The translations under genes and the position numbers were made by a program. This document shows, piece by piece, positions 9,718 through 19,238 of a stretch of 64,000 nt of DNA. This DNA is from UTCHB3 sp002050155 (lineage in GTDB: Bacteria > Bacteroidota > Ignavibacteria > Ignavibacteriales > Ignavibacteriaceae), in assembly GCA_030584105.1 (NCBI GenBank), contig CP129491.1, positions 2,356,001 through 2,420,000 on the forward strand. Direction: 5' to 3'. How positions within the stretch are numbered: position 1 is the stretch's first letter; every line of letters begins with the position of its first letter. The notes beneath the pieces were generated by a model. That model was not told where the DNA came from. It did no database searches and worked only from the letters and a program-made list of their open reading frames with translations.

Positions 9718-11064
9718 TTGTTTAAAAAAATATTGATTGCCAACCGCGGCGAGATTGCGCTTAGAATAATAAGAGCATGTAAAGAAATGGGCATCCCGAC
9801 GGTTGCGGTTTACTCGGAAGCTGACAGAAACTCGCTTCATGTAACTTTTGCCGACGAAGCCGTCTGCATAGGGCCCGCAGAAAGCCGGAACAGCTACCTG
9901 AAAGTGCCCGTGATAATGTCGGCGGCAGCTGTTACGGGTGCGGACGCAATTCACCCCGGATACGGTTTCCTGGCAGAAAACGCTAACTTTTCGGAAATAT
10001 GTGAAGAATCGGGCATTAAATTTATCGGGCCCTCTGCTGAAATGATTCGCACTATGGGCGATAAAGCAATGGCTAAAGATACGATGAAACGGAACAATGT
10101 GCCCGTGATACCCGGAAGCGACGGAATTATAGACGATGTAAACGAAGCAAAAGAATTAGCCGTTGCAATGGGGTTCCCTGTTATAATTAAAGCCTCCGCC
10201 GGTGGTGGCGGCAAAGGTATGCGCGTGGTTAAGAGTGAGCAGGAGTTTGAACTTGCATTCAAAACCGCAAGAGCTGAGGCAGACGCTGCTTTCGGCAACG
10301 GCGATGTTTACATCGAAAAATTAGTGCTGAACCCGCGGCATGTTGAAATTCAGGTGATTGGCGACCAACACGGCAATCATTATCATTTTGGTGAGAGGGA
10401 CTGCTCGGTGCAGAGGCGACACCAAAAATTGATTGAAGAATCACCTTCTCCGGCACTGGATCAGGAACTTCGTGATAAAATGGGGGCAGCGGCAGTTCTT
10501 GCTGCAAAGGCAATCAACTACGAAAGTGTCGGAACGATTGAGTTCTTGCTCGATAAGGATAAAAATTTCTATTTCATGGAGATGAACACCCGTATTCAGG
10601 TGGAACATCCGGTTACTGAAATGGTTTATGAAACCGATCTTATAAAAGAGCAGATTAAAGCAGCAATGGGGGAAGTGATTCAACCGCCTAATAACAGACC
10701 TAAAGGGCATGCTTTCGAGTTTAGAATTAACGCTGAAGACCCTGATAATAACTTCAGACCCTCGCCCGGAAGGATCGAATCGCTGAATTTCCCCGGCGGG
10801 CTGGGTGTCAGGATCGATTCCCACATCTACGAGTCGTATATGATACCACCGTACTACGATTCGATGGTGGCTAAATTAATAGTGTGGGATAAAGACCGCC
10901 CCTCAGCCATAGCTAAGGCGAAAAGAGCGCTCGGCGAGTTTATTATTGAAGGAATAAAAACAACCATTCCCTTCCACCTTAGTGTTCTGGAAGACGAGCA
11001 GTTCATTTCAGGGGATTTCGACACTTCATTCTTAGATAATTTCAAACCAAAAGAAACAAAATAA
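9718..11064 (+). CDS. accC: Biotin carboxylase subunit of acetyl-CoA carboxylase
   Basis: 448 residues, the usual size. Translation most likely begins at a TTG (9718-9720), because FKKILIANRGEIALRI is the universal start of the family. It has the ATP-grasp features KASAGGGGKGMR (glycine-rich loop), the biotin-carboxylase HPGYGFLAEN motif, and the catalytic block MEMNTRIQVEHPVTE. It carboxylates the biotin on AccB with ATP and bicarbonate. The operon order efp-accB-accC-gcvH is compact, with gaps of 14-25 nt. Confidence 0.97.
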   Translation: MFKKILIANRGEIALRIIRACKEMGIPTVAVYSEADRNSLHVTFADEAVCIGPAESRNSYLKVPVIMSAAAVTGADAIHPGYGFLAENANFSEICEESGIKFIGPSAEMIRTMGDKAMAKDTMKRNNVPVIPGSDGIIDDVNEAKELAVAMGFPVIIKASAGGGGKGMRVVKSEQEFELAFKTARAEADAAFGNGDVYIEKLVLNPRHVEIQVIGDQHGNHYHFGERDCSVQRRHQKLIEESPSPALDQELRDKMGAAAVLAAKAINYESVGTIEFLLDKDKNFYFMEMNTRIQVEHPVTEMVYETDLIKEQIKAAMGEVIQPPNNRPKGHAFEFRINAEDPDNNFRPSPGRIESLNFPGGLGVRIDSHIYESYMIPPYYDSMVAKLIVWDKDRPSAIAKAKRALGEFIIEGIKTTIPFHLSVLEDEQFISGDFDTSFLDNFKPKETK

Positions 11065-11078
11065 TTTTCGGAGAAAAT

Positions 11079-11462
11079 ATGAACATACCGGCAGAACTTA
11101 AATATTCAAAAGACCACGAGTGGGTGCGCACCGAAGGCAACTTCGCTTTTTTTGGCATTACTGACTATGCCCAGGGCGAACTTGGTGATGTGGTTTATGT
11201 CGATATTACCAAAAGCGTCGGCGATTCACTTCAGGCAGGTGAAAATTTCGGCACCATTGAAGCCGTGAAAACCGTCAGCGAACTGTATGCACCGTGCAGC
11301 TGCAAAATTATCGAAATAAGCAGCGACCTCGCCGACTCACCCGAGTTCATTAACCAAGACCCATACGGCAAGGGATGGATGGTAAAAGTTGAACTGACTA
11401 ACCCTGCGGAATTAGACAGCCTGCTTGATGCTGCCGCATACGGCGATATGGTTGGTGCCTGA
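11079..11462 (+). CDS. gcvH: Glycine cleavage system H protein
   Basis: 127 residues, normal length. The lipoyl domain contains GTIEAVKTVSELYAP, with K64 the expected lipoyl attachment site. H protein shuttles the aminomethyl group between the P, T and L proteins of glycine cleavage. No other gcv genes are adjacent, so here it ends the efp-acc run. A rho-independent terminator lies 25 nt downstream. Free-standing H-like proteins can also act in lipoate relay, so a non-GCV role is possible. Confidence 0.95.
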   Translation: MNIPAELKYSKDHEWVRTEGNFAFFGITDYAQGELGDVVYVDITKSVGDSLQAGENFGTIEAVKTVSELYAPCSCKIIEISSDLADSPEFINQDPYGKGWMVKVELTNPAELDSLLDAAAYGDMVGA

Positions 11463-11486
11463 TAAAACAAGGTTAAAATTTCAGAA

Positions 11487-11523
11487 GGCTGTTTCACTCC
11501 GGTTAGAAACAGCCTCTTTTTTC
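11487..11523 (+). terminator. Rho-independent terminator after gcvH
   Basis: GGCTGTTTC and GAAACAGCC form a 9-bp perfect stem (11487-11495 with 11506-11514) around a 10-nt loop, followed by TCTTTTTTC. It separates the acc/gcvH run from guaA. Confidence 0.85.
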
Positions 11524-11554
11524 ATATTAATTTACCTGTAAGGCTTTGTAAACG

Positions 11555-13096
11555 ATGACGGGATCTACAGTTCTGATCATTGATTTTGGTTCCCAGTACA
11601 CTCAACTGATCGCCCGGAAAGTACGCGAGCTTTCTGTCTTTTCAGTGATTTATCCGCACACTATAACCGTAGAGCAGATTAAAGAAATCGCTCCGAAAGG
11701 GATTATTCTCTCCGGAGGCCCAATGTCTGTTAAAGACGACGGCGCCCCTGCCGCAGCGGACGGATTATTTTCGACTGATATCCCAATTTTGGGGATTTGC
11801 TACGGTTTACAGTTGATTTCTTACTCGCTCGGTGGCATTGTTGAACCTGCACAACAAAGAGAATACGGCAAAACCTCTTTCAGAATAACCGAACGGGAAA
11901 ACCCGCTTTTCGCCGGAATACCTGAAGAAATAACCGTTTGGATGAGCCATGGTGATGTTGTTAAAACTCTGCCGTACGGTTTTCGGGCGCTTGGTTCCTC
12001 GCCAAGTACGCTAAACTGCGCCGCACAATCGGATGAAAAACCAATTTACGGGCTGCAGTTTCATCCCGAAGTGTATCACAGCGAATACGGGGTGGAGATG
12101 ATCTCAAATTTCCTTTTCCGGATATGCGGATGTGTAGCCGGCTGGAACCCGGGTGCTTTTATCGAAGGGAGTATCCGCTCAATTAAAGAACAAGCAGGTG
12201 ATTCTGTCGCTATTTGTGCTTTAAGCGGCGGGGTTGACTCCACTGTAGCCGCTGTGCTCGTACGAGAAGCCCTGGGTGATAACCTCGTATGTGTGCACAT
12301 CGATAACGGGCTGATGAGAAAAAACGAGTCGGAAACAGTGGTCAAAAGACTTCGTGAAAAAACCGGGCTGAAAATTACCGCCGTTGACGCTTCGGAAACC
12401 TTTCTGAAAGAGTTGGAAGGTGTTACAGACCCTGAAGAAAAAAGAAAAATTATCGGCTCTTCGTTTATTAAGGTTTTTGAAGAAGAAGCCCGCAAAATTG
12501 AAGGAGTTTCGTTTTTGGTTCAGGGCACTCTCTATCCCGATGTGATTGAATCGGTGCCTGTTAACGGAGTATCCGTAACGATAAAAACGCACCACAATGT
12601 GGGCGGGCTGCCTGAAAAAATGAATTTTAAACTGATTGAACCGTTCCGTGAACTTTTTAAAGACGAGGTTCGGGAAATAGGGCTTGCACTTGGCATCCCC
12701 CCGGAAATTGTGAACAGGCACCCCTTCCCCGGTCCCGGGTTGGCAGTTCGTGTGCTTGGGGAAGTAACGGCTGAACGATTGGAGTTACTCAGGGAAGCCG
12801 ACGATATCTTCATCACGCTGGTTAAAAAGCACAATTTATACGATAAAGTCTGGCAGGCTTTCACCGTTCTGTTGCCCGTGCAGACAGTAGGCGTGATGGG
12901 GGATAAAAGAACTTATGAGAATGTGCTGGCGCTAAGGGCGGTTACTTCTGTTGACGGGATGACTGCCGATTGGTTCCGGTTTCCCGACAATTTCCTGGCA
13001 GAGGTTTCCAACACAATTATCAACAATTTGGAAGGCATCAACCGGGTGGTTTACGATATCAGCTCAAAACCACCGGCTACAATTGAATGGGAATGA
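11555..13096 (+). CDS. guaA: GMP synthase (glutamine-hydrolysing)
   Basis: 513 residues, standard. The N-terminal class I amidotransferase has GGPMSV, the catalytic Cys in GICYGLQ (C82), and the His/Glu of LQFHPEVYHS. The ATP pyrophosphatase domain carries the PP-loop SGGVDST (about 225-231). The dimerisation domain ends in the invariant IEWE. It converts XMP to GMP. The stop overlaps the start of the TPR gene (ATGA), so both are likely on one message. Confidence 0.98.
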   Translation: MTGSTVLIIDFGSQYTQLIARKVRELSVFSVIYPHTITVEQIKEIAPKGIILSGGPMSVKDDGAPAAADGLFSTDIPILGICYGLQLISYSLGGIVEPAQQREYGKTSFRITERENPLFAGIPEEITVWMSHGDVVKTLPYGFRALGSSPSTLNCAAQSDEKPIYGLQFHPEVYHSEYGVEMISNFLFRICGCVAGWNPGAFIEGSIRSIKEQAGDSVAICALSGGVDSTVAAVLVREALGDNLVCVHIDNGLMRKNESETVVKRLREKTGLKITAVDASETFLKELEGVTDPEEKRKIIGSSFIKVFEEEARKIEGVSFLVQGTLYPDVIESVPVNGVSVTIKTHHNVGGLPEKMNFKLIEPFRELFKDEVREIGLALGIPPEIVNRHPFPGPGLAVRVLGEVTAERLELLREADDIFITLVKKHNLYDKVWQAFTVLLPVQTVGVMGDKRTYENVLALRAVTSVDGMTADWFRFPDNFLAEVSNTIINNLEGINRVVYDISSKPPATIEWE

Positions 13097-14004
13097 AAAA
13101 CGACAAAAGCTTTGAACTTGCTCACAGGCTAAAACGGGCTGAAGAGTTTAACGGCGGAGGGAAAACCCTCCACGCTATTCAGATGTATCAGGCTATTATT
13201 AACGATTTTACAGACGACCCTACGGCGTGGTATAAACTGATTGACATCTACGATAAAATGGGAAGGAGAGACTCGGCAATCACCCTTCTGGAAGAGATGA
13301 ATGAAGCCTTTACGAATGAGAATGAAGTGCGGCTTTTTACCGGGCATTTTTACTTCAAACACCAAATGTGGGAAGATTCGCTGCGTACCCTCAAAGGTTT
13401 TGATATGTCGTTTGATAATATTGCCCTTTTTATTTGCGGAATTGCTTTTTTCAACATCGGCGAGTATGCTGAAGCAGCTGAAAATCTGCGTAAATTCATC
13501 GATAACGAGCCGGATTCGGCTTTCATAGGCGAAGCGCATCTTTATATCGGTAGAAGCCGGCTGGCACTCGGGGAATTGAACTTAGCCGTTTCGTATCTGA
13601 CCCGCGGTGCGGTTTTAATGCCGACAAATCCCGATATTTATCAATATCTTGCGGTTTATTACTATAAAGTCAAAATGTATGCGCATGCTGCTGAAAACAT
13701 TGAAACGGCTCTGAAAATGGGAGCTGACAGCAAAGAAGCATTTGAACTGGCGCTCGAGATTTTTCTTGCTGCAGGTGCCGAGGCGAAAGCTGAGAAACTC
13801 TGCAGAAGTTACATCGCTGAGCGGGAGCCTTCATCCAAAATTTACACCGGGTTGGCTCAAATTTTACTTAAAAAAAATTTGTACAAAGAATCTGAAGGTT
13901 ACCTTCAGACTGCAATAAAATTAGACCCCCTAAACCTGGGGGCACAAAAACTGCTGAAAGAACTTACTGAAAGAAGGGACAACGATCTTGTTAAAAATCT
14001 TTAA
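13087..14004 (+). CDS. Tetratricopeptide-repeat protein
   Basis: 305 residues of helical repeats: about eight TPR-like units with A/G at the small positions and Y/F at the turn, e.g. AIQMYQAII, ALEIFLAAG, YLQTAIKLDP. No signal peptide, so it is probably cytoplasmic. Start is either ATG 13087 or ATG 13093, the latter giving an ATGA overlap with guaA. It overlaps the next gene by 17 nt. TPR proteins serve as protein-protein scaffolds; no specific partner is visible. Translational coupling to the following periplasmic binding-like protein is the only contextual clue. Confidence 0.8.
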   Translation: MGMKNDKSFELAHRLKRAEEFNGGGKTLHAIQMYQAIINDFTDDPTAWYKLIDIYDKMGRRDSAITLLEEMNEAFTNENEVRLFTGHFYFKHQMWEDSLRTLKGFDMSFDNIALFICGIAFFNIGEYAEAAENLRKFIDNEPDSAFIGEAHLYIGRSRLALGELNLAVSYLTRGAVLMPTNPDIYQYLAVYYYKVKMYAHAAENIETALKMGADSKEAFELALEIFLAAGAEAKAEKLCRSYIAEREPSSKIYTGLAQILLKKNLYKESEGYLQTAIKLDPLNLGAQKLLKELTERRDNDLVKNL

Positions 14005-15139
14005 TTTTTTGTTTTTATCCCTTTTGTTCTCTTTACCTGTAAGGTCACAGGAGCTTTTCGACCTTTCTGACGACTCTTATAATATTGCCGTTTTGCTCCC
14101 TCTTACAGATAAAGGGCAGCCGACCCCGGATAGAAGATCATTCCAGGTACTCGAAGGGATTAAATACGCGGTTCATCTGCACAATAAGAACGGCGGAGAA
14201 AAAATCGGGCTTTTCATCCGTGATACACGAGGTGATGAGGCGTTCCTCAATGTAATTAAAGATGAACTGATGACGCTTAAAAACCTGAAAGGTATTATTG
14301 GCTCTACCTTAAGTAAAGATACGAAAGACCTGATTAAGGTTTTCTCAGATATGGGATTGCCGATAGTATCGCCTACGGCAACCGATGAGTTACTTTCTCA
14401 ACTTTCGCCGGTTGTTATACAGGCTAATCCTACATTCTCGACCCGCGGAAGGTTAGCCGCCGGTTTTGCCAAAAATTTCCACGGCATTTCATCCGTTGGA
14501 ATACTGTACTGCAGCGACGGCTACTCGGCAACCCTGGCGGAAAGCTTCAAAAAGGAATTTGAAAATCTTGGCGGAAAAGTTACTTATTATACCTCATATA
14601 CAAACGCTTCGCTTAGAAATGAACAATTAAAAACAATGATAAAGGGGCTGGAGCAGGCGGCTGAAAAATTTGAAGGGCTTTATCTTCCTGTCAGTAATTT
14701 AATGCAGGCAACATTTTTGAGCGAACAACTGAAAACTTTTAAATATTCAAAATATGTTTACGGTAACCAGGATTGGTTGCTGAGTGATGCGTTCAGAGAC
14801 CCTGCACCTTTTCTTGAGGGTTTGTTTGTAACCACCGATTATTATGTTGACTTTAACGACCCGGTTTTTCTGCAAAAGAACAAAGAGTTCTATTCTTTTT
14901 CCGGATACCTTTTCGACAGAACGGCTATGTATGGATTCGACGCAACAAACATGCTGATTGCACTTTTGGAAAAAGCCGACTTCGACCCCACCGCTGCCGT
15001 TCAAGCAGCCGAAACCGGCTTCGAGTTTGAAGGCGTAAAAAGTAAAATCGTGCTGGATGAAAGAAGGACAAATCTCTCACTGAGTGTTCTGCAGAACATC
15101 AATAATGTTTTTGGGCTAATTCTTAAATTTAAAATTTAA
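13988..15139 (+). CDS. Periplasmic ligand-binding protein, LivK/Peripla_BP_6 type
   Basis: 383 residues. A TTG start inside the TPR gene end gives a signal peptide (about 1-21, ending at VRSQ). The mature part shows the type I periplasmic binding fold: YNIAVLLPLTDKG at the start, a GIIGST hinge region, PIVSPTATDELLS, and VGILYCSDGYS. This is the branched-chain amino acid receptor family. There are no permease or ATPase genes nearby, so it may be a sensory or lipoprotein-trafficking relative such as LpoA-like domains. Sandwiched between a TPR protein and radC. Confidence 0.75.
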   Translation: MLKIFNFLFLSLLFSLPVRSQELFDLSDDSYNIAVLLPLTDKGQPTPDRRSFQVLEGIKYAVHLHNKNGGEKIGLFIRDTRGDEAFLNVIKDELMTLKNLKGIIGSTLSKDTKDLIKVFSDMGLPIVSPTATDELLSQLSPVVIQANPTFSTRGRLAAGFAKNFHGISSVGILYCSDGYSATLAESFKKEFENLGGKVTYYTSYTNASLRNEQLKTMIKGLEQAAEKFEGLYLPVSNLMQATFLSEQLKTFKYSKYVYGNQDWLLSDAFRDPAPFLEGLFVTTDYYVDFNDPVFLQKNKEFYSFSGYLFDRTAMYGFDATNMLIALLEKADFDPTAAVQAAETGFEFEGVKSKIVLDERRTNLSLSVLQNINNVFGLILKFKI

Positions 15140-15147
15140 CAAATTAA

Positions 15148-15840
15148 ATGCCCGCTAAAGACCTTTTAAAAGATGAAATGCCCAGAGAGAAGGCGCAAAG
15201 GTTAGGAATTGGCGCTCTTACAGACTCCGAACTGCTCGCCATTATTTTGCGCACCGGAACTAAAGGCAAGGGGGTGATTGAACTCTCGAAGGAGATGATT
15301 GAAAAAGCCGGGGGCTTAAATGAACTTGCTTCTAAATCTCACGGTTATTTTAAAAACGAGTTCAACGGAATAGGAAGGGATAAAGCCATTACCATCGCAG
15401 CTCTTTTTGAAATTGCAAAAAGAGTACAAACTTCCGACCGGGAGTACCTGAGCAACAGATTATCTTCTGCTGTGGCTATTGCCGACTATTTCGTCAGGTA
15501 CCTGAAAAACGAGTCCGTTGAGAAATTTATGGTGGCTTTTTTCACCTCAAACAATAAAATTATACGAATTGATGAACTTTTTAGCGGTACAATTGATTAT
15601 AGTTTGGTACATGTAAGAGAACTTATTAAAAGTTGCTTGGATCATAACGCAAAGTCGATTGTGCTGTGTCATAATCATCCAAGTGGGAGCCCGGAAATAA
15701 GCACCGAAGATAAAAAGATTACGAAAAAGGTGAGAGACGCATGTAACCTTTTTAATATTGTTCTGCTCGATCATATTGTTGTTGCCGGAAAGAAACATGT
15801 CAGTTTTTCTGAATTAGGGTTATTAAATTCCGATAAATGA
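15148..15840 (+). CDS. radC: RadC family JAMM-domain protein
   Basis: 230 residues, normal. An N-terminal UPF0758 helix-hairpin-helix region (GIGRDKA) precedes the MPN/JAMM domain with the complete zinc motif HxHx7SxxD (H175, H177, S185, D188). Historically named for DNA repair, but the biochemical role in chromosomally encoded RadC is unresolved; a metal-dependent hydrolase fold is certain. It closes the guaA-TPR-PBP run with 8 nt spacing, and a promoter-like A+T-rich gap follows. Confidence 0.93.
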   Translation: MPAKDLLKDEMPREKAQRLGIGALTDSELLAIILRTGTKGKGVIELSKEMIEKAGGLNELASKSHGYFKNEFNGIGRDKAITIAALFEIAKRVQTSDREYLSNRLSSAVAIADYFVRYLKNESVEKFMVAFFTSNNKIIRIDELFSGTIDYSLVHVRELIKSCLDHNAKSIVLCHNHPSGSPEISTEDKKITKKVRDACNLFNIVLLDHIVVAGKKHVSFSELGLLNSDK

Positions 15841-15936
15841 AAGTTTTTGTTTAATATATTCACTTTTTTTTATTATCTTAATATGCTTAATTTTCTAATA
15901 ATTTTGAATCAACTAATAACAAAAGGAGAGAAGCCT

Positions 15937-16197
15937 ATGAAGCCGGGTAAAGTGCTGGCTATTATCGGTCTGTCGACATTATTCTTTGCGGGTTGCTGCA
16001 GTGTCAGTAACGAAGAATACGCCGCTTTAGACGCTCTTCAGAACTCTGTTAATCAAAAGCAGACAACCGTATCCCAACTTAACGGAAAGAAAGCAGACAT
16101 TAACAAACAGATTGCAGATAAGCAAAAAAAACTTGAAGAATGCAATCAGCTGAAGAACACAGTTAACGCAAATTTAGCTAAAATCAACAAGAAGTAA
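15937..16197 (+). CDS. Small Lpp-like coiled-coil lipoprotein
   Basis: 86 residues from ATG 15937, chosen over an earlier in-frame start because a strong AAAGGAGAG ribosome site sits 8-16 nt upstream and a compact lipoprotein signal follows (lipobox FAGC, acylated Cys about residue 20). The mature chain is a charged helix rich in Lys, Gln and Asn with heptad spacing, like murein lipoprotein. It is 14 nt ahead of a LysM protein that also begins with a coiled coil, which suggests both act at the peptidoglycan/outer-membrane interface. No obvious C-terminal lysine-anchor motif beyond NKK at the end. Confidence 0.75.
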   Translation: MKPGKVLAIIGLSTLFFAGCCSVSNEEYAALDALQNSVNQKQTTVSQLNGKKADINKQIADKQKKLEECNQLKNTVNANLAKINKK

Positions 16198-16211
16198 CAG
16201 GAGGCACAAAG

Positions 16212-16904
16212 ATGAAGTTTTCAATGAAAATGGTCGCTTTGGCTATCGTAGTGCTCTCCGCTTCTATGTTTGCTCAAAGAAACCTTAGCTGTGATGAATA
16301 TAAAACAAAAATGGATTCATTAAGAGCCGTCGAGATGAATCTTAGTTCACAAGTTGACCAACTCAATAAAGATGTTGCTAACTTGCAAAAACAAGCCGAC
16401 GGAATTCAAAGCTATGAAGATTGTTTGGATGACCTCTACAAATCTTTAGACGCTAATGCGAGCGATGTTTCAGTTTTCGCTATGAAAGTTAATGAGCTTA
16501 AAGGTAAAATTGAAAGAAGAGAAGAACCCTTTTCCGCCAGAGAAGCTGAATTAGCTGAACTGCAGAGAAACAAGCTTTCTGCTCTGCCTGAATTTTACAA
16601 CACTCTTCATGTTTATCTGCCTGACCTGATGAACAAATGGCGTGCTGATATGAATGTTGCCCCTCCTAAAAACGACAAAGAATATACAGTTGTTAAGGGT
16701 GACTGCCTGTGGTGCATCGCCGCCAGAGACGAATGGTATGGCAAAGGTGCCGCTTGGCCCGCAATCTGGAGAGCTAACCAGGAAGTTATCGGGAACAACC
16801 CTGACCTTATCTTCCCCAACCAGGTTTATACTATCCCTGACTTGACTGCTGATGAGATCAATCAAGTATCCAAAATGGGAAGGAACTACAAACCGGCTCC
16901 GTAG
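16212..16904 (+). CDS. Secreted coiled-coil protein with C-terminal LysM domain
   Basis: 230 residues. Signal peptide (about 1-21), a coiled-coil segment (about 35-110), then a LysM-type peptidoglycan-binding module (about 157-210) with YTVVKGDCLWCIA, NPDLIFPNQ and YTIP. The spacing from WxIA to NPDLIxPNQ is longer than in the minimal LysM because of an insert (DEWYGKGAAWPAIW), as in the LysM domains of many Bacteroidota and proteobacterial envelope proteins. Likely a periplasmic cell-wall-binding spacer or motor-associated protein. It pairs with the preceding small lipoprotein and is followed by a terminator. Confidence 0.85.
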   Translation: MKFSMKMVALAIVVLSASMFAQRNLSCDEYKTKMDSLRAVEMNLSSQVDQLNKDVANLQKQADGIQSYEDCLDDLYKSLDANASDVSVFAMKVNELKGKIERREEPFSAREAELAELQRNKLSALPEFYNTLHVYLPDLMNKWRADMNVAPPKNDKEYTVVKGDCLWCIAARDEWYGKGAAWPAIWRANQEVIGNNPDLIFPNQVYTIPDLTADEINQVSKMGRNYKPAP

Positions 16905-16952
16905 TCGCTGTTTTGTTCCTTTTTTATAATCCTTTCAGGATGGTTTTCTTTA

Positions 16953-16986
16953 AGCCCTTGACGCTTGAGCGTCGGGGGCTTTTTAT
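16953..16986 (+). terminator. Rho-independent terminator after the LysM gene
   Basis: AGCCC..GACGC pairs with GCGTC..GGGCT around a TTGA loop, followed by TTTTTATATTTT. It separates the lipoprotein/LysM pair from phoH. Confidence 0.8.
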
Positions 16987-17014
16987 ATTTTAAAATCGTA
17001 ATCAAACGGAATTT

Positions 17015-17965
17015 ATGGCTGAATTTGAGAAGAAAATTTCTCTTACGGATGTTGACCTTCAGAAACTGCTGGGGCCCAACGATATCCATCTGAGCATTAT
17101 CGAAGAGTATTTTGAAGCCGCTATTGTTATCCGCGGCGACCAACTTATTCTCAAAGGTACCGTATCGGAAGTTGACAGAATTGAGAAGATTATCAAAGAA
17201 ATGATCTATTCCCTGAATACCTCCGGTAGGTTGAAGGAACAGGATGTGAAACTGATCCTTGAACTTACCGGGAACGGTAAACAGAGTAAATCAACTGACG
17301 ACTACGATAAGGTGATACTTTATACTAAAGACGATGCCATTAAAGCAAGAACACCGGGGCAGTTAGCATACCTTAAAACAGCCTTAGTTAACGATATCTG
17401 CTTTGCGATCGGACCGGCGGGAACGGGTAAAACCTATATCGCTGTTGCTCTTGCAGTTGCCGCTTTGAAAAAAAATGTTGTGAAAAAAATTATCTTAACC
17501 CGACCCGCAGTTGAAGCCGGTGAGAAATTGGGCTACCTGCCCGGTGATTTACGGGAGAAAATAGACCCATATCTCCGACCTCTTTACGACGCTCTTGAGG
17601 ATATGCTGCCTACTGAAAGGGTTAAATCGTATTTAGAGAAGGGCGTAATCGAGATTATTCCGCTGGCGTATATGCGCGGCAGAACGCTGAACAGGGCTTT
17701 TGTTATCTTAGATGAAGCGCAAAACACAACCGATGTGCAGATGAAGATGTTCTTAACCCGCCTCGGTACCGAATCAAAAGCGATTATTACCGGAGATATT
17801 ACTCAGATCGACCTTCCCACAAAAACTGTCAGCGGGTTGGTTAAAGCACAGGAGATCCTTAACGGTATTGAAGGCGTCGGTTTCGCTTTCTTCGAAAAAA
17901 ATGATGTGGTGCGGCACCGGCTTGTGAGGGAAATTATAGACGCCTACGAAAAATATTTTGAATAA
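17015..17965 (+). CDS. phoH: PhoH family ATPase
   Basis: 316 residues, the usual length for PhoH/PhoL. An N-terminal KH-like region (about 20-85) precedes the ATPase core with Walker A GPAGTGKT (133-140), TRPAVEAGEKLGYLPGD, the PLAYMRGRTL block, Walker B FVILDEAQN, and TGDITQIDLP. The family is linked to RNA metabolism and ribosome maturation (often with ybeY), though its biochemistry is incompletely defined. Stands alone here; no ybeY follows. Confidence 0.95.
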   Translation: MAEFEKKISLTDVDLQKLLGPNDIHLSIIEEYFEAAIVIRGDQLILKGTVSEVDRIEKIIKEMIYSLNTSGRLKEQDVKLILELTGNGKQSKSTDDYDKVILYTKDDAIKARTPGQLAYLKTALVNDICFAIGPAGTGKTYIAVALAVAALKKNVVKKIILTRPAVEAGEKLGYLPGDLREKIDPYLRPLYDALEDMLPTERVKSYLEKGVIEIIPLAYMRGRTLNRAFVILDEAQNTTDVQMKMFLTRLGTESKAIITGDITQIDLPTKTVSGLVKAQEILNGIEGVGFAFFEKNDVVRHRLVREIIDAYEKYFE

Positions 17966-18076
17966 AAAGTTTTTTTTCAAGATAACAGCCTGAAAATTAC
18001 CGGAAAATTACTTAGACGCAATAATTATTTTGTTCCAAAAATTTTAAGAGAACAATTATTTACGGGGTAAAAACAG

Positions 18077-18111
18077 TTAAAAAATACACCGGGCAGATTA
18101 TTCTACCCGGC
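18077..18111 (-). terminator. Terminator downstream of cydB
   Basis: Read on the minus strand, CCGGGTAGA and TCTGCCCGG form a 9-bp stem with one G-T pair and an ATAA loop, followed by TGTATTTTTT. It lies about 100 nt beyond the cydB stop and would end the NifX-like/cydA/cydB message. Confidence 0.7.
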
Positions 18112-18207
18112 TTATAATTAATAGTTTATTTTTGCGATTAATGGCGATTAAGGTCTTTGATTATTAGCTACTTACATCAAGTCAAAAAGCATCGCAGATG
18201 CAGCCTT

Positions 18208-19236
18208 TTAGTAACTCATCTTATCTAATCTTACTTTCCCTCTGAACACCCGGTAAATTCCAAATGTGTAAGCCAAAACAAACGGAATACCAACCGCTGC
18301 CATAGTCAACATTATCCCGAGCGTTCTCTCCGATGAGGCAGCGTTGTAAATATTCAGGCTGTACGCCGGATTGATTGACGAAATTAAAAAATTGGGAAAC
18401 AAACCGATTGCAAAAAGCGCCATTAAACTTAGAATTGCCGCCGATGACGACAAAAACGCCCGGAACTCCCTGCCGTGGCTTATTTCCCTTGGGATGTTTG
18501 CAATTGCAAGCATATTTAATAGTGCAAGCGCGAAAAATTCGGGGTGTGCCCGGAAAGGCTCAACCATGTGCGGGATGTATATAAGCGTTGCCATAGTTGC
18601 CGATACATACGAAACCACAAAGAAAATTATCGTGTTGTTCACCCAACTTTTCGCAATTTTTTGCAGCACGCCTTCGGTTTTCATTACTAAGTAAATTGCA
18701 CCGTGCATCATAAAGATTGCAAGCGCTGTAACCCCTATTAAAAGTGAGTAGGGGTTGAGCATAGAAAGTAAATTACCAAAAAACTGCTTATTCTGATCGA
18801 TCGGAACGCCAAGGGTTACATTTCCTATTGCGACACCTATCAATATGGCTATAAGAATTGACGAGATGGAAAAGGCTCTGTCCCAATTATTTCGCCAGCG
18901 GGTGCTCTCATGTTTGCTTCGTACTTCAATTGAAACAGCCCGGAAAATCAACATAAAAAGAAGCAGCATGAACGGGATGTAAAACCCCGAAAATGCTGTT
19001 GCATACACATCCGGAAATGCTGCGAAAAGTGCACCGCCGCCCGTTACTAACCACACTTCGTTGCCGTCCCAGACGGGGCCTATTGAATTAATCTGAAGCC
19101 TGCGGTGCTCGTCAGATTTTGTGAGTAAATGCAGTGCACCCACACCGAGATCGAACCCATCGAGCACGCCATAAACTGCAAGAAGTACGCCGATAAGAAT
19201 AAACCAGATTGTGTTGAGGTCGAAACTAAATTCCAT
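18208..19236 (-). CDS. cydB: Cytochrome bd ubiquinol oxidase subunit II
   Basis: 342 residues with eight or nine predicted membrane helices and the family start IWFILIGVLLAVYGVLDGFDLGVG, PVWDGNEVWLVTGGGALFAAFP and related blocks, all intact. CydB pairs with CydA to form the quinol oxidase that reduces oxygen at very low concentrations without proton pumping. It begins 2 nt from the cydA stop. No cydX-like small gene or cydCD exporter is evident in the flanks. Confidence 0.96.
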   Translation of the reverse strand: MEFSFDLNTIWFILIGVLLAVYGVLDGFDLGVGALHLLTKSDEHRRLQINSIGPVWDGNEVWLVTGGGALFAAFPDVYATAFSGFYIPFMLLLFMLIFRAVSIEVRSKHESTRWRNNWDRAFSISSILIAILIGVAIGNVTLGVPIDQNKQFFGNLLSMLNPYSLLIGVTALAIFMMHGAIYLVMKTEGVLQKIAKSWVNNTIIFFVVSYVSATMATLIYIPHMVEPFRAHPEFFALALLNMLAIANIPREISHGREFRAFLSSSAAILSLMALFAIGLFPNFLISSINPAYSLNIYNAASSERTLGIMLTMAAVGIPFVLAYTFGIYRVFRGKVRLDKMSY

Positions 19237-19238
19237 TA